35,109 bases of DNA from an uncultured Lachnospiraceae bacterium (GTDB lineage Bacteria; Bacillota; Clostridia; Lachnospirales; Lachnospiraceae), in NCBI GenBank assembly GCA_910585555.1, contig CAJUFU010000032.1, positions 216 to 35,324 of the forward strand. The letters are read 5' to 3'. Each line of letters opens with the position of its first letter. The first letter of the stretch is position 1. The notes below the pieces were generated by a model that did no database searches, was not told the origin of the DNA, and was given only the letters and a program-made list of their open reading frames with translations. Positions 14,789-23,449 of the stretch are shown piece after piece. The translations under genes and the position numbers were made by a program.

Positions 14789-15685
14789 CTATACTCTAAG
14801 GTGCTTTCTCACGGTCGTAAAGCTGCCTAAGAAGCCGATACCAACACCCAGGCCCAACGAAACGGGAACCAACACATGAAACACTTCCTCCACTGGCACA
14901 AAGCTCAACAGAGAAGACAACATGGAGAAACGCTCTGTCACATAGGTAAGTACCATATTATACACTGTATAAATAAAGGAAAGCGGGATTGCCGCACCGA
15001 TCAGGCCAATCAACATTCCTTCCACCACAAAGGGAGACCTGACGAAAAAGTCTGTGGCCCCGATATATTTCATAATATTAATCTCTTCCTTACGCACAGA
15101 AATACCGATGGTGACTGTATTGCTGATCAGGAATATGGATACCGCCAGCAAAATCGCAATAATACCCACCGACACATAGGCAATCAAGGCATTCACACCT
15201 GTCAGCGTGGTCGCTGCCAGTTCGGAGCGGTTCACCTGCCGTACACCGTCCACAGATTCCAAATAAGTTACCAGCGCCGACTGCATGGATACATCATTTA
15301 AATAGACCTGATAGTTGGCGGAATTCTCCAAAGGATTTTCTGTAAATCCATCTCCGTATTCTCCCAAATATTCTGCTTTAAAACCTTCCCAGGCTTCCTC
15401 CGCAGATACAAAATTAATCTCGGAAACCTCCGGTCTCTTGGAAATCATATCCCCTATCTGCTGTATCCTGACATCCTCAAGTCCCTCGTCAAAAAACACC
15501 CAGACAGATACCCCTTCTTCCGCTGTCCTGACAATATGTTCAAAGTTCGTCACGATCGCATAAAAAAGGCCAAACAGAAACAGGCAGGCACCGATTGTCG
15601 CAATGGACGCAAGGGTAAAGAGCTTATTTCTGAAAAGATTACGGAAGCCCTGCCTGAGTGTATAGAAAAATGAACTAATCCTCAT
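14789..15685 (-). CDS. ftsX: Cell division protein FtsX, permease-like
   Basis: 298 residues from ATG 15685. That start is preferred over 15718 because GGGAGG lies 9 bases before it, inside ftsE, and the sequence begins MRISSFFYTLRQGFRNLFRN as FtsX proteins do. Topology: a helix at about 23-43, an extracellular domain to about 165, and three further helices, the FtsX/MacB-like fold. It overlaps the end of ftsE by 11 bases. With FtsE it forms an ABC-type complex that does not transport but drives the M23 protein encoded next. Confidence 0.95.
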   Translation of the reverse strand: MRISSFFYTLRQGFRNLFRNKLFTLASIATIGACLFLFGLFYAIVTNFEHIVRTAEEGVSVWVFFDEGLEDVRIQQIGDMISKRPEVSEINFVSAEEAWEGFKAEYLGEYGDGFTENPLENSANYQVYLNDVSMQSALVTYLESVDGVRQVNRSELAATTLTGVNALIAYVSVGIIAILLAVSIFLISNTVTIGISVRKEEINIMKYIGATDFFVRSPFVVEGMLIGLIGAAIPLSFIYTVYNMVLTYVTERFSMLSSLLSFVPVEEVFHVLVPVSLGLGVGIGFLGSFTTVRKHLRV

Positions 15686-16406
15686 CGATATATCCTCCCT
15701 TTTCCTCATCGCTGACAATCACACCGCGTTTTAAGGTGACCACACGCTTCTGCATGGCATTCACAATCTCTCTGTTATGAGTAACAACAATGACTGTCGT
15801 ACCATTTTCATTAATCTGTTCAAGAAGCTTCATGATCTCCCAGGAGTTCTTCGGGTCCAGATTACCGGTGGGCTCGTCCGCCAGAAGAATGGTAGGCTCA
15901 TTGATCAACGCTCTGGCAAGCGCCACCCTCTGCTGCTCACCTCCGGAGAGCTGCTTGGGCTTTGCCTTATACTTGCCAGCCAATCCTACAATGGCCAGGA
16001 TACTGGGTACATTTTTCTTAATCTCTTTATTGGATTTCTGAATAATTCTCTGGGCAAAAGCCACATTGTCATAGACATTCCTGTCCTTTAGGAGACGGAA
16101 GTCCTGGAATACGATTCCCAGATTTCTTCTGAATTTCGGAATCTTTCGATGCTTGATCTTAGTCAGATCATACCCCATCACATTGATATAGCCGCTTGTG
16201 ATTGTAAGTTCACGAAGCAGAAGTTTGATCAGTGTCGATTTGCCGGAACCGCTGTCGCCCACAATAAAGACAAACTCTCCTCTGCTGATATGTAAATTCA
16301 CGTCCTTTAACGCCGGCGCACCCGTAGAATATGCTTTACAGACATTTGTCAGTGTAATAATCTCCTTGTCCGCCGTTGTACTTTTCCTTTTCCTTTTTGC
16401 TGCCAC
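15675..16406 (-). CDS. ftsE: Cell division ATP-binding protein FtsE
   Basis: 243 residues starting at GTG 16406 (AGGTGG upstream), with a Lys/Arg-rich 15-residue extension before the ABC domain. GDSGSGKSTL is Walker A, LSGGEQQRVALARAL the ABC signature, and LLADEPTGNLD Walker B. VTHNREIV is the H-loop. The IVFQDFRLL Q-loop is the FtsE form. It powers FtsX and overlaps it by 11 bases. The gene follows the PucR/CdaR-like regulator at 29 bases. Confidence 0.96.
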   Translation of the reverse strand: MAAKRKRKSTTADKEIITLTNVCKAYSTGAPALKDVNLHISRGEFVFIVGDSGSGKSTLIKLLLRELTITSGYINVMGYDLTKIKHRKIPKFRRNLGIVFQDFRLLKDRNVYDNVAFAQRIIQKSNKEIKKNVPSILAIVGLAGKYKAKPKQLSGGEQQRVALARALINEPTILLADEPTGNLDPKNSWEIMKLLEQINENGTTVIVVTHNREIVNAMQKRVVTLKRGVIVSDEEKGGYIDED

Positions 16407-16435
16407 GTCTTCACCACCTGTATCATCTTTTGATT

Positions 16436-17524
16436 TTAAAACTCGTAACTCTCCATGTATTTCATATATTTAACAACCATGAGGGCAATCTTAAATGTGA
16501 TGGCATCCTCAAACACCCGCAGGTCAAGGCCCGTGCTCTTTTGCAGTTTATCGAGACGATAAACCAGTGTGTTCCTGTGTATAAAAAGCTGTCTGGAAGT
16601 CTCTGACACATTCAGGGAATTTTCAAAGAACTTGTTAATCGTTGTCAAAGTCTCTTCATCAAACTCATCCGGGCTTCGGCCGTCAAAAATTTCCTTGATA
16701 AACATCTTGCACAGCGGAATCGGCAGCTGATAAATCAGACGCCCGATGCCCAATTCGCTGTAAGCAATAATATCCCGCTCATCAAAGAAAATCTTGCCCA
16801 CATCGAGAGCCATCTTGGCCTCCTTGTAGGAACGGCTCACTTCTTTCAGCTCACCCACCACTGTTCCGTAAGCAATCCTGACATTCTTATGATTCTCCTT
16901 GCGCAGATAGCCGGCCACGCCCGAAGCGCTTCTGTCAATATCTCTGGTACTGTCGCCGTCAGACAAATCCTTAACCACGATGACGTTATTTTCATCCACC
17001 GCGGTGATAAAATCTTTACTGCCTGCACCGAAATATGTACGCATGGTCTCAAGCACGTTGCTGTCCTTGGTATTGTCTGTCTCTATGATCAGCACCACGC
17101 GCTTAACATCCGTCTGAATATGCAGTTTCTTCGCACGGCTGTAGATATCCACCAAAAGCAGATTATCCAGGAGTAGATTCTTGATAAAATTATCCTTGTC
17201 GAACCGTTCCTTATAAGCCACCAGCAGATTCTGAATCTGGAAAGCCACCATCTTGCCTACCATATACACATCTTCGCCCACGCCGCCGGCAATGAGGATA
17301 TATTCCAGCTGCTGCTCATCGAAAATTTTAAAATACTGATACCCCTGAATCTCCTGAGAATCCGCCGGCGACTTGGCAAACTCCGCCGCCGGCTTTCCGC
17401 ATTTCTCCATCTCATCCGCCGTCATGGCCACAGACTTTCCATCCACATCCATAACGCACAATTCCACTCTTGCAATTGCCTTTAACCCCTCGATCGTATT
17501 CTGTAAAATCTGATTTGAAATCAT
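16436..17524 (-). CDS. PucR/CdaR-like helix-turn-helix regulator
   Basis: 362 residues. The N-terminal ~130 residues look like a sensory domain (ARVELCVMDVDGKSVAMTAD, later YILIAGGVGEDVYMVGKMVA). A GGDEF-like middle part follows (NVRIAYGTVVGELKEVSRSY). The C-terminal ~60 residues are a PucR-type HTH, NVSETSRQLFIHRNTLVYRL then DKLQKSTGLDL. This layout matches sugar-diacid (CdaR) and purine (PucR) activators. ATG 17524 follows AGAGGTGGGGG. It is the first gene before ftsE. No diacid or purine genes lie nearby, so its regulon may be the division operon or something distant. Confidence 0.85.
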   Translation of the reverse strand: MISNQILQNTIEGLKAIARVELCVMDVDGKSVAMTADEMEKCGKPAAEFAKSPADSQEIQGYQYFKIFDEQQLEYILIAGGVGEDVYMVGKMVAFQIQNLLVAYKERFDKDNFIKNLLLDNLLLVDIYSRAKKLHIQTDVKRVVLIIETDNTKDSNVLETMRTYFGAGSKDFITAVDENNVIVVKDLSDGDSTRDIDRSASGVAGYLRKENHKNVRIAYGTVVGELKEVSRSYKEAKMALDVGKIFFDERDIIAYSELGIGRLIYQLPIPLCKMFIKEIFDGRSPDEFDEETLTTINKFFENSLNVSETSRQLFIHRNTLVYRLDKLQKSTGLDLRVFEDAITFKIALMVVKYMKYMESYEF

Positions 17525-17543
17525 ACCCCCACCTCTTAATCGT

Positions 17544-17549
17544 ATTATA
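17544..17549 (-). promoter_or_regulatory. Extended -10 box for the PucR/CdaR-like gene
   Basis: TATAAT on the minus strand (17549-17544) is preceded by TGC, an extended -10. No good -35 is visible at 16-18 bases. The leader would be about 12 bases long, just covering the ribosome binding site. Confidence 0.45.
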
Positions 17550-17758
17550 GCAATTTATACAAAGTATCCACCCTTCTTCTAAGAACCAAATACAAAATCC
17601 AAGTTCTATTTTAATCTATATTTACAAGAAAATCTACCTTAAATCAAGTCTTTTTTGTGTATTTTATAAAGAAATTCCAGATATTTCCCATTTTGAACCT
17701 TTAGACAATTTATACAAAAAATTTTAGAGCCTATAAAAAGGGGATTTTCTTCGCCTTC

Positions 17759-17787
17759 TATACAACAAAAAGATACTATGCTATACT
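17759..17787 (+). promoter_or_regulatory. Promoter of the yjfB-like gene
   Basis: TATACA (17759-17764), 17 bases, then TATACT (17782-17787) with TGC in front (extended -10). The start near 17794 gives a ~30-base leader. The AT-rich tract from 17580 to 17750 contains no gene. Confidence 0.5.
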
Positions 17788-17825
17788 GGATACAGCAATA
17801 GTCTATAACAAAGCGAGGTGATCTT

Positions 17826-18017
17826 ATGGATATTGCAAGATTATCTATGGCTATGTCCACTGCAGAGACAAACAGCGCTTACGGCGTTGCAATGTTGAGC
17901 AAGTCCCTGGATCAGGCTTCCTCCACAGGAGCTCAGATCGTAGGCATGATGGACGCTGCTGCCATGGAGTTGTCCGTAAATCCCCATATCGGTGCGAACT
18001 TTGATATGACGGTATAA
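17826..18017 (+). CDS. YjfB-family small protein (putative motility-associated)
   Basis: 63 residues, beginning MDIARLSMAMSTAETNSAYG and containing SKSLDQASSTGAQIVGMM, an Ala/Ser/Met-rich helical pattern of the YjfB family (PF14070). GAGGTG lies 5 bases before ATG 17826. It is a single-gene unit with its own promoter and a strong terminator 11 bases after the stop. The family is common in motile Firmicutes but its function is not established. No flagellar gene lies in the window. It is transcribed away from the division block. Confidence 0.85.
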   Translation: MDIARLSMAMSTAETNSAYGVAMLSKSLDQASSTGAQIVGMMDAAAMELSVNPHIGANFDMTV

Positions 18018-18027
18018 TAGGATGACG

Positions 18028-18058
18028 AAAAAGGAACCGGCACTGTCGGTTCCTTTTT
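18028..18058. terminator. Bidirectional intrinsic terminator
   Basis: A perfect 12-bp inverted repeat, AAAAAGGAACCG / CGGTTCCTTTTT (18028-18039 / 18047-18058), with a 7-base loop and T-runs in both directions. It sits between the converging yjfB-like gene and the CPBP gene and can end both transcripts. Confidence 0.9.
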
Positions 18059-18065
18059 ATATACG

Positions 18066-18986
18066 CTACAGAATAAATTCCAGACTGATAAATCCCAGGC
18101 ACAGCACCAGCGCCACGATAAAAGGTATGCTGAGCAAATACCCTCCGGCCTCCCCTTCGCGCCGATGAAGATTTCTGACAATTTCCACCCTGTTTTCGTT
18201 TTTGACTATCCAGGCCAGCACACAGACCGCAATCGGCGTAGTCACTGCCGCAATCACCAAGTATACGCTCATGGCCGCCATCAAGGACTCATTGGTAAGC
18301 GTCTCCTGCATATCACCCAATTCTCCGCCGTAAAATACATCAACCATCCAGTCCGAGAGAAACATCATGCAGACCTGAATAGAATTGAAAATCATGTGAC
18401 AGAACACAGAAGCCCATAAACTGCCTGCCGCCTCCACCAGCATAGCCAGAAAAATACCAATGGCAAAGGCATAAAGCGCCTGGTTTAAATTCATATGCAT
18501 GAGTCCGAAGGAAAGAGAAGACAACAGGACTGCTCCGATTATCTTTCCCGACGTTTTATAACCTCTATATAAGACACCGCGAAATACAAACTCTTCGCAA
18601 AAAGGCCCATAGATACCGATCAAAAACCACATGACCACAAAAGACACTCCCACGATATCATCCTGCATAGACGCAATGGCATTGTCTGTAAAAAACATGG
18701 ACAAGGCATTTAACACTGTCACAAGCGGCATGACCAGAAAAGTAAAGAGAATGATCATAAAAAAAGTAGATATTTTTATCTTATGAAATCCCAGTGCCTC
18801 GTTAAACCGCCCTCTCATGGGCAGGAGAAACAAAATTGCCGGCCCAATGATAATCCCTTCGCTCAGAAGAAAATTCGCGATAATATCAAAATCAATCAGC
18901 GCCCCCGCCATAGAAAGCAGGAACACCACTGCTATATGAACCAGTATAATGACCAGAAACAGCCAGTTTGCCCTCTTACTTTTCAT
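18066..18986 (-). CDS. CPBP-family intramembrane metalloprotease
   Basis: 306 residues, about 8 membrane segments. GPFCEEFVFRGVLYRGY near 130-146 is motif 1 (EExxxR). FGLMHMNLNQ near 172 is motif 2 (FxxxH), and a later VFCHMIFN supplies motif 3. These are the metal-type residues of CAAX protease/bacteriocin-processing (Abi) proteins. Substrate is unknown; these often process peptides or protect against bacteriocins. Its start overlaps the CvfB-like stop by 11 bases, so it belongs to the hydrogenase-maturation transcript or a sub-operon. Confidence 0.92.
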   Translation of the reverse strand: MKSKRANWLFLVIILVHIAVVFLLSMAGALIDFDIIANFLLSEGIIIGPAILFLLPMRGRFNEALGFHKIKISTFFMIILFTFLVMPLVTVLNALSMFFTDNAIASMQDDIVGVSFVVMWFLIGIYGPFCEEFVFRGVLYRGYKTSGKIIGAVLLSSLSFGLMHMNLNQALYAFAIGIFLAMLVEAAGSLWASVFCHMIFNSIQVCMMFLSDWMVDVFYGGELGDMQETLTNESLMAAMSVYLVIAAVTTPIAVCVLAWIVKNENRVEIVRNLHRREGEAGGYLLSIPFIVALVLCLGFISLEFIL

Positions 18987-19845
18987 CTTTCTTCTCTACA
19001 CTCTCCATAGATTCATTTCGCCGAATCGCTCTTTCTGTTATGGTGATCTTACCCGTTTTCAGAAGATGTCCTACCGCACGTTTGAATTCATTCTTGCTCA
19101 TCTGTGTCTCCCGGCGTATCACCTCCGGGGATGCTTTATCTGTGAAGGGAAGCGCCCCATCAAAGCTATCAATCAGCTCAAGAATTTTCTGTGCGTCCTG
19201 CCCAATCTGCAGATAAGCCTTTTCCCGGATGCTGAGAGTCAGCTTGCCGTCCTCCTTCACTTCTGTGACGCGGGCATTGACAGTGTCGCCTATTTCCACT
19301 TCCCCGTACAGTTCCCGCTTGGGAATCAGCGCAGAATATTTGTCGTCCACTGCCACAAAAGCACCGAAATTCTGACTAATCTCATAAACCGTACCCGTCA
19401 CGCGGTCATCTTTTTCATAAGGACTGTCCGTATCCAGATAAGGATATACATTCATGGTGGCACAGAGTCTGTTGCTCTTGTCGATATAAAGCGCCGCCAG
19501 ACATTCCTCGCCCGCCGCAACTCGTTTCGTCTGCTCTTTAAAAGGAAGAAGCAAATCTTTCTCTAGCCCCCAGTCAAGAAATGCACCGATGTTTCCCACT
19601 TGCGCCACCTTAAGTCTGGCTGCACAGCCTAGCGTAATTCTGGGCATATTGGTAGTGGCAATCAGTCTGTCTTCGGAATCTCTGTAAACAAAGACTTCTA
19701 TCTTATCGCCTGTTTGAACGTCCTCCGGAACCTGTTTCCTGGGCAGGAGCACTTTTTCTTCTCTGTTCTCGCCATCTCCTAGGTAAACGCCGAATTCCAC
19801 TTTTTTCACGACCTGTAAGGTCTGTATTTCTCCTAATCGAATCAT
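18976..19845 (-). CDS. CvfB-like S1 RNA-binding protein
   Basis: 289 residues. ATG 19845 is preferred over 19857 because GAGG lies 6 bases before it. Three S1-like OB folds (about 1-65, 66-135 and 140-215) carry the patterns FGVYLGDG, IGAFLDWGLEKDLLLPFKEQ and FGAFVAVDDKYSALI. A C-terminal winged helix follows (SPEVIRRETQMSKNEFKRAV). This is the CvfB/YitL domain order. Members affect virulence gene expression and translation through RNA binding. It ends inside the CPBP gene. A spacer of about 95 bases separates it from the thioesterase stop. Confidence 0.9.
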   Translation of the reverse strand: MIRLGEIQTLQVVKKVEFGVYLGDGENREEKVLLPRKQVPEDVQTGDKIEVFVYRDSEDRLIATTNMPRITLGCAARLKVAQVGNIGAFLDWGLEKDLLLPFKEQTKRVAAGEECLAALYIDKSNRLCATMNVYPYLDTDSPYEKDDRVTGTVYEISQNFGAFVAVDDKYSALIPKRELYGEVEIGDTVNARVTEVKEDGKLTLSIREKAYLQIGQDAQKILELIDSFDGALPFTDKASPEVIRRETQMSKNEFKRAVGHLLKTGKITITERAIRRNESMESVEKKDEK

Positions 19846-19940
19846 GTTGTTCCTCATTTCTGCGCGCTTTTATATGTTATATATTTCCGTAAAATAATTT
19901 CTTTTTTTAGCTAAAACCCGTGTTGCAATACACTTGCTGC

Positions 19941-20645
19941 TCATCCTGCTATCTCTACGATACAGTATGGTTTCCCATCCTCTTTGTTAAGAGAAATCAC
20001 GTAAGCCTCATCCGTACTGCACACCACCGGATTGATCTCATCTCCCAAAACCGCCTGCTTCTTATACTCCACCCGGAGCTGTCTTACTTCAAATTTCTCC
20101 GGTACATAATCCATCGCCATACGCACATACTGCCCGTTATTCACGTGATGGTTCGTGTCCAGATGATGGGATTTCACTGTAAAAGGTTCTTCTCTCCTGC
20201 CATCCGCCGGCACCGCAATCTTGCGCGGCGCATAGTCCATCGGATACTTGTCTTCCAGCACATAGCCCGCCAACATTTTTTCATTGGGTTTGGCAGGCAC
20301 CATTTTATTCGTATCCATCAGACTCCAAATAGAATTGGCATAGGCCAGCACCTCTCCCTCCGTCGTCTTCATCTCAAAATTTCGACAGCCCACAAACCCG
20401 CGGAACTCATAAGGCGCCGTCCCAATTACAATCTTCTCGCACACATTGGGATACCTGTTCACACAAATCTGCCATGCAGACAAAAGCCACACCTGATGAA
20501 TCTGTTTGAAGTAGTCCACCCCCAGCCCAATGTCCTCAGAATGAAAGGTGGAACAGTCCTGAAAATAATCAAGGAGCGACTGTAACGTCATTCTTCCATC
20601 TTCTCCCACTTCACTATACCGCACTCTGCTCTCAAATGTATACAC
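19941..20645 (-). CDS. Acyl-ACP thioesterase (FatA/B-like)
   Basis: 234 residues, two tandem hotdog folds. The first has YSEVGEDGRMTLQSLLDYFQ (5-24). The second carries HHLDTNHHVNNGQYVRMA with the Asp/Asn/His catalytic pattern of plant-type and bacterial acyl-ACP thioesterases. It releases free fatty acids from acyl carrier protein. Start is GTG 20645, directly next to the hydF stop at 20646 with AAAGAGGG inside hydF, so translation is coupled. It has no known role in hydrogenase maturation, so the arrangement is probably only shared expression. Confidence 0.92.
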   Translation of the reverse strand: MYTFESRVRYSEVGEDGRMTLQSLLDYFQDCSTFHSEDIGLGVDYFKQIHQVWLLSAWQICVNRYPNVCEKIVIGTAPYEFRGFVGCRNFEMKTTEGEVLAYANSIWSLMDTNKMVPAKPNEKMLAGYVLEDKYPMDYAPRKIAVPADGRREEPFTVKSHHLDTNHHVNNGQYVRMAMDYVPEKFEVRQLRVEYKKQAVLGDEINPVVCSTDEAYVISLNKEDGKPYCIVEIAG

Positions 20646-21887
20646 TTATTTTCCCTCTTTCAATAACTTTATCAAATCCGGAAATATCCCGATGCTTCTT
20701 CTAAGGATTCCCTTCATATGCGCAATGGCGATCCCATAATTGGTAATCGGCACATCCTGCGCCAAAGCACAGTGCATCCGCCAGCGCACTTCCCGCTCAT
20801 TGAGCATACAGCCCCCGCAATGAATGACAAGCCCATAAGACGACAAATCCTCCGGAAATTCCATACCGGAAGAAGTCTCAATCCGCAGTTTCTTTCCCGT
20901 ATATTGCTTTAAGAAACGTGGTATCTTCACCGTACCAATGTCATCACACTGCCTGTGATGGGTACATCCCTCCGCAATCAGAATCTTATCTCCATCCTGC
21001 AGGCTGTCTATGGCCCTCACCCCCTGCACTGCTGTGGAAAGCAGCCCCTTATAGCGGGCCATCAGAATGGAAAAAGAGGTGAGCGGCACCTCTATGGGAA
21101 CCACCGCCGCCACTTCCTCAAAGACCTGGCTGTCCGTAATGACCATGTCCGGTCTAGGCCCCATCTTTTGTAGTATATCTGCAAGTTCACTCTCCCGCAC
21201 CACCAAGGAGGAGGCGCCCGCTTCCAGAATATCCCGGATGGTCTGCTGCTGGGGCAGAATCAACCTGCCCTTAGGCGCCGCCGAATCAATGGGCACCACC
21301 AAAACCACCAAATCAAGGGGCTTTACCAAATCTGCCACAAGCCTGCAAGACCTCTCTTCCCCGGCTGACAAAGAAGCGATTCTTTCCTTTAACTCCTCAA
21401 TATGCTCTTTCCGCAGGGCACTCACGCAGATTGGATTCCATCCCTCCTGAAACACTTCATCCGGAGGGACTATAACCCTGCCCGGTTCTGTCAGAAGGTC
21501 GCTCTTATTGACGGCAACAATGTATGAGATTCCTTTCTCCCGGAACAATTGCAACAGCTGCCTGTCACACCCGCAGATGCCTTCCACCGCATCCACTACC
21601 AGCACAGCAACATCCGTCTTGTGGAGAATCTGTCTGGTTTTCTCTACCCGAAGTTCTCCCAGACTGCCCTCGTCGTCAAATCCTGGCGTATCTATAATCA
21701 CCACCGGCCCCATAGGCAGAAGCTCCATGGATTTATACACCGGATCCGTGGTAGTCCCCCCGATATCGGATACCACTGACAACGCCTGCCCCGTAACACA
21801 ATTCACCAGACTGGACTTACCCACATTCCTCCTGCCAAAAAAACCAATGTGCACCCGCTCCCCCGAGGGCGTATCATTCATCCCCAT
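20646..21887 (-). CDS. hydF: [FeFe] hydrogenase H-cluster maturation GTPase HydF
   Basis: 413 residues. An N-terminal Ras-like GTPase has GRRNVGKSSL (G1, near 18), DTPGFDDEG (G3) and VNKSDLL (G4). The dimerisation domain follows, then the C-terminal cluster-binding region with CTHHRQCD and later HCGGC, the family's three Cys and His residues for the [4Fe4S]. It is the scaffold on which HydE and HydG products are assembled and passed to apo-hydrogenase. ATG 21887 is preceded by AAAGGCGG. About 117 bases separate it from hydG. No hydrogenase gene is in the window. Confidence 0.97.
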   Translation of the reverse strand: MGMNDTPSGERVHIGFFGRRNVGKSSLVNCVTGQALSVVSDIGGTTTDPVYKSMELLPMGPVVIIDTPGFDDEGSLGELRVEKTRQILHKTDVAVLVVDAVEGICGCDRQLLQLFREKGISYIVAVNKSDLLTEPGRVIVPPDEVFQEGWNPICVSALRKEHIEELKERIASLSAGEERSCRLVADLVKPLDLVVLVVPIDSAAPKGRLILPQQQTIRDILEAGASSLVVRESELADILQKMGPRPDMVITDSQVFEEVAAVVPIEVPLTSFSILMARYKGLLSTAVQGVRAIDSLQDGDKILIAEGCTHHRQCDDIGTVKIPRFLKQYTGKKLRIETSSGMEFPEDLSSYGLVIHCGGCMLNEREVRWRMHCALAQDVPITNYGIAIAHMKGILRRSIGIFPDLIKLLKEGK

Positions 21888-22004
21888 ACTGACCGCCTTT
21901 CTTATGCCAAACCAAACACCAGCTCAAAGCCTGCATCTATTCTAACACATTTTTTCTGCCTTAGCATCCGATGGTTCCTTTGAGTTTGATAATACATCAA
22001 TTCC

Positions 22005-23444
22005 TTAAAAGCGAAAATCCCGCACTCCCTCCGCGATCTTCTCCAGATGCTCCGTCGCAATCTTTCTCACCTGCTCCTTCGGAATATTGGCAAGTTCCGC
22101 CTGAATCAGTGCCTCCCCGATTGCCCTGGTCTCCTCCGATGCATAGTCCATCAAATATTCTTTCAAAGTCATCAACGCATTCGGATGACAACAATTCTGA
22201 ATCTGCCCCGTCTTACACAGACTCATGAACCGGTCCCCCGTTCTGCCTTCTCTATAACATGCCGTACAGAAAGACGGAATATACCCTAACTCCATCAGCC
22301 ATTTGATCACCTCATCTAATGTCCTTTGGTCTGACACATCAAACTGCTCCGTATCCGTGGGCCTCTCCTCCTTCGTATATCCGCCCACAGAAGTCCTGGA
22401 GGCGCCGGATATCTGTGATACGCCCAGGCGAATCACCTTCTCCCTAACCGCCTGGCTCTCTCTGGTGGAAATAATCATTCCCGTATAAGGCACCGCAATC
22501 CGAATCAAAGCACAGAGTTTTGCAAAGATTTCATCACTGATACCATTGTCAAAGGCGGAGGGGTCTATATCATCCGCGTGTTTAATCCGCGGCACACTGA
22601 TGGTATGCGGTCCCACCCCATGTACAGCCTCTAAATGTTCCGCATGCATGAGAAGCCCCGCGAACTCATACTTGTATAACTCCAAGCCAAACAAAACACC
22701 CAGCCCCACATCGTCAATACCGCCTTCCATGGCGCGGTCCATGGCTTCCGTATGATAGTTATAATCATGTTTGGGACCTGTTGGATGCAGTTTCAAATAG
22801 CTCTCCTTGTGATAGGTCTCCTGAAACAAAATATAAGTGCCTATTCCGGCCTCTTTCAACATACGATACTCTTCCACCGTAGTGGCCGCAATATTCACAT
22901 TTACTCTGCGGATTGCTCCGTTTTTATGCTGAATGGAGTAAATGGTCTTAATACACTCCAAAATGTATTCGATCGGATTGTTCTGCGGGTCCTCTCCCGC
23001 CTCAATGGCAAGACGCTTGTGTCCCATATCCTGCAGGGCAATCACTTCCTGCCGTACTTCTTCCTGGGTCAGCTTCTTGCGCGGGATATTTTTATTTTTC
23101 ATATGATAAGGACAGTAGACACAGCCATTGATACAGTAGTTGGACAGATAAAGGGGCGCAAAGATGACGATTCTATTCCCGTAATAGGCCAGCTTGATTT
23201 CCTCCGCCAGCGCATAAATTTTATTCAGTATCTCCGGGTCTTCACAGGCAAGGAGCACCGACGCCTCCCTGTGCGTGAGTCCACTACATATGGTGGAACT
23301 TCCATCCCGGCGGGGCTTCGCTTTCTCAAGAATCTGTCCGATCAGTTCCTTGTTATTCTTGTTCTCCTCTGCATAGGCAAGGGTGGCAAGAATCTCCTCA
23401 TGGTCAATAAATTCATCTGCACATAGCGATTTCGGATCATACAT
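22005..23444 (-). CDS. hydG: [FeFe] hydrogenase radical SAM maturase HydG
   Basis: 479 residues from ATG 23444 (in-frame ATGs at 23453 and 23468 are possible; AAGAAGG sits ahead of 23444). CINGCVYCPYH near 90 is the CxxxCxxC radical-SAM motif. The C-terminal CTACYREGRTGDRFMSLC contains the CxxC-x22-C site of the second cluster. HydG cleaves tyrosine to give the CO and CN ligands. It starts within five bases of the hydE stop. DEFIDHEEILATLAYAEENK at the N-terminus is typical. Confidence 0.97.
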   Translation of the reverse strand: MYDPKSLCADEFIDHEEILATLAYAEENKNNKELIGQILEKAKPRRDGSSTICSGLTHREASVLLACEDPEILNKIYALAEEIKLAYYGNRIVIFAPLYLSNYCINGCVYCPYHMKNKNIPRKKLTQEEVRQEVIALQDMGHKRLAIEAGEDPQNNPIEYILECIKTIYSIQHKNGAIRRVNVNIAATTVEEYRMLKEAGIGTYILFQETYHKESYLKLHPTGPKHDYNYHTEAMDRAMEGGIDDVGLGVLFGLELYKYEFAGLLMHAEHLEAVHGVGPHTISVPRIKHADDIDPSAFDNGISDEIFAKLCALIRIAVPYTGMIISTRESQAVREKVIRLGVSQISGASRTSVGGYTKEERPTDTEQFDVSDQRTLDEVIKWLMELGYIPSFCTACYREGRTGDRFMSLCKTGQIQNCCHPNALMTLKEYLMDYASEETRAIGEALIQAELANIPKEQVRKIATEHLEKIAEGVRDFRF

Positions 23445-23449
23445 AACTC

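Noticed and set aside
14074..14879. Long plus-strand ORFs antisense to the M23 and ftsX genes
   Set aside because: They are shadows of the well-supported minus-strand genes, with no ribosome binding sites or recognisable domains.
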